A stretch of DNA of 64,000 nucleotides from Xestospongia muta. Taxonomy: Eukaryota > Porifera > Demospongiae > Haplosclerida > Petrosiidae. Under the pieces are notes generated by a model, which searched no databases, was not told the origin of the DNA, and saw only the letters and a program-made list of their open reading frames with translations. Location of the stretch: assembly GCA_963693285.1 (NCBI GenBank), contig OY848919.1, positions 11,775,461 through 11,839,460 of the forward strand, in the 5' to 3' direction. Positions within the stretch are counted from its first letter, which is position 1; each line of letters begins with the position of its first letter. Both the position numbers and the translations under genes were made by a program. Positions 63,928 to 64,000 of this stretch are shown in pieces.

Positions 63928-64000
63928 GTTAGTACAAACCTTGTTGTTGTTTTTGTCTTTTTATCACTGCATCAAACCATCTATTCAGTTCTTTACTGAA

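Overview
The window is animal genomic DNA: AT-rich, full of microsatellites and short fold-back repeats, with genes cut into many small exons by canonical and often very short GT-AG introns (several are 45-80 nt). The gene families (neurobeachin, ARAP, pirin, PAK1IP1, SLC15-type transporters) and the tiny introns suggest an early-branching metazoan, most likely a demosponge; the species is an inference from style and gene content.

Layout. (1) 289-25456, minus strand: the 5' 36 exons (1538 codons) of a neurobeachin/LRBA-type BEACH-family gene. It enters at its start codon at 25456 and leaves across the left edge before its PH-BEACH and WD40 part. (2) Its 15.9 kb intron (4623-20499) contains a nested cluster of seven intronless SLC15/POT-like transporter genes or gene remnants: full-length copies at 6097-7779 (minus), 8731-10311, 15855-17516 and 18054-19712; a one-base frameshifted copy at 11593-13250; a 3'-truncated copy at 14346-15215; an internally deleted copy at 5163-5770; plus a fragment of an eighth at 10615-10752. 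Flanking sequence shows that the right half grew by duplication and unequal exchange of a two-gene unit. (3) 25755-28505, plus strand: pirin in nine exons, head-to-head with neurobeachin across about 300 bp. (4) 29114-35667, minus strand: an 11-exon PAK1IP1-like WD40 protein, tail-to-tail with pirin. (5) 38907-63927, plus strand: 36 exons (2081 codons) of an ARAP-type protein (SAM, proline-rich linker, PH-PH, ArfGAP, ankyrin, PH-PH, RhoGAP, RA, start of the last PH), running off the right edge.

Repeats are the other main content. They include a hAT-type MITE with a perfect 8-bp target-site duplication, a dispersed intronic element family (8 copies, all in ARAP introns) that starts with a covarying GGAC/GTCC hairpin, long fold-back elements, a 60-bp minisatellite between PAK1IP1 and ARAP, and long (CT)n tracts that serve as polypyrimidine tracts at splice acceptors.

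The genes are ordinary housekeeping and signalling genes, not a pathway cluster: membrane trafficking scaffold, nuclear iron-binding cofactor, ribosome-biogenesis WD40 protein, and Arf/Rho GTPase regulator. The unusual biology is the transporter nest and the repeat families. Exon boundaries below were read by eye from splice sites, reading phase and remembered family sequence, so individual edges may be off by a few bases.
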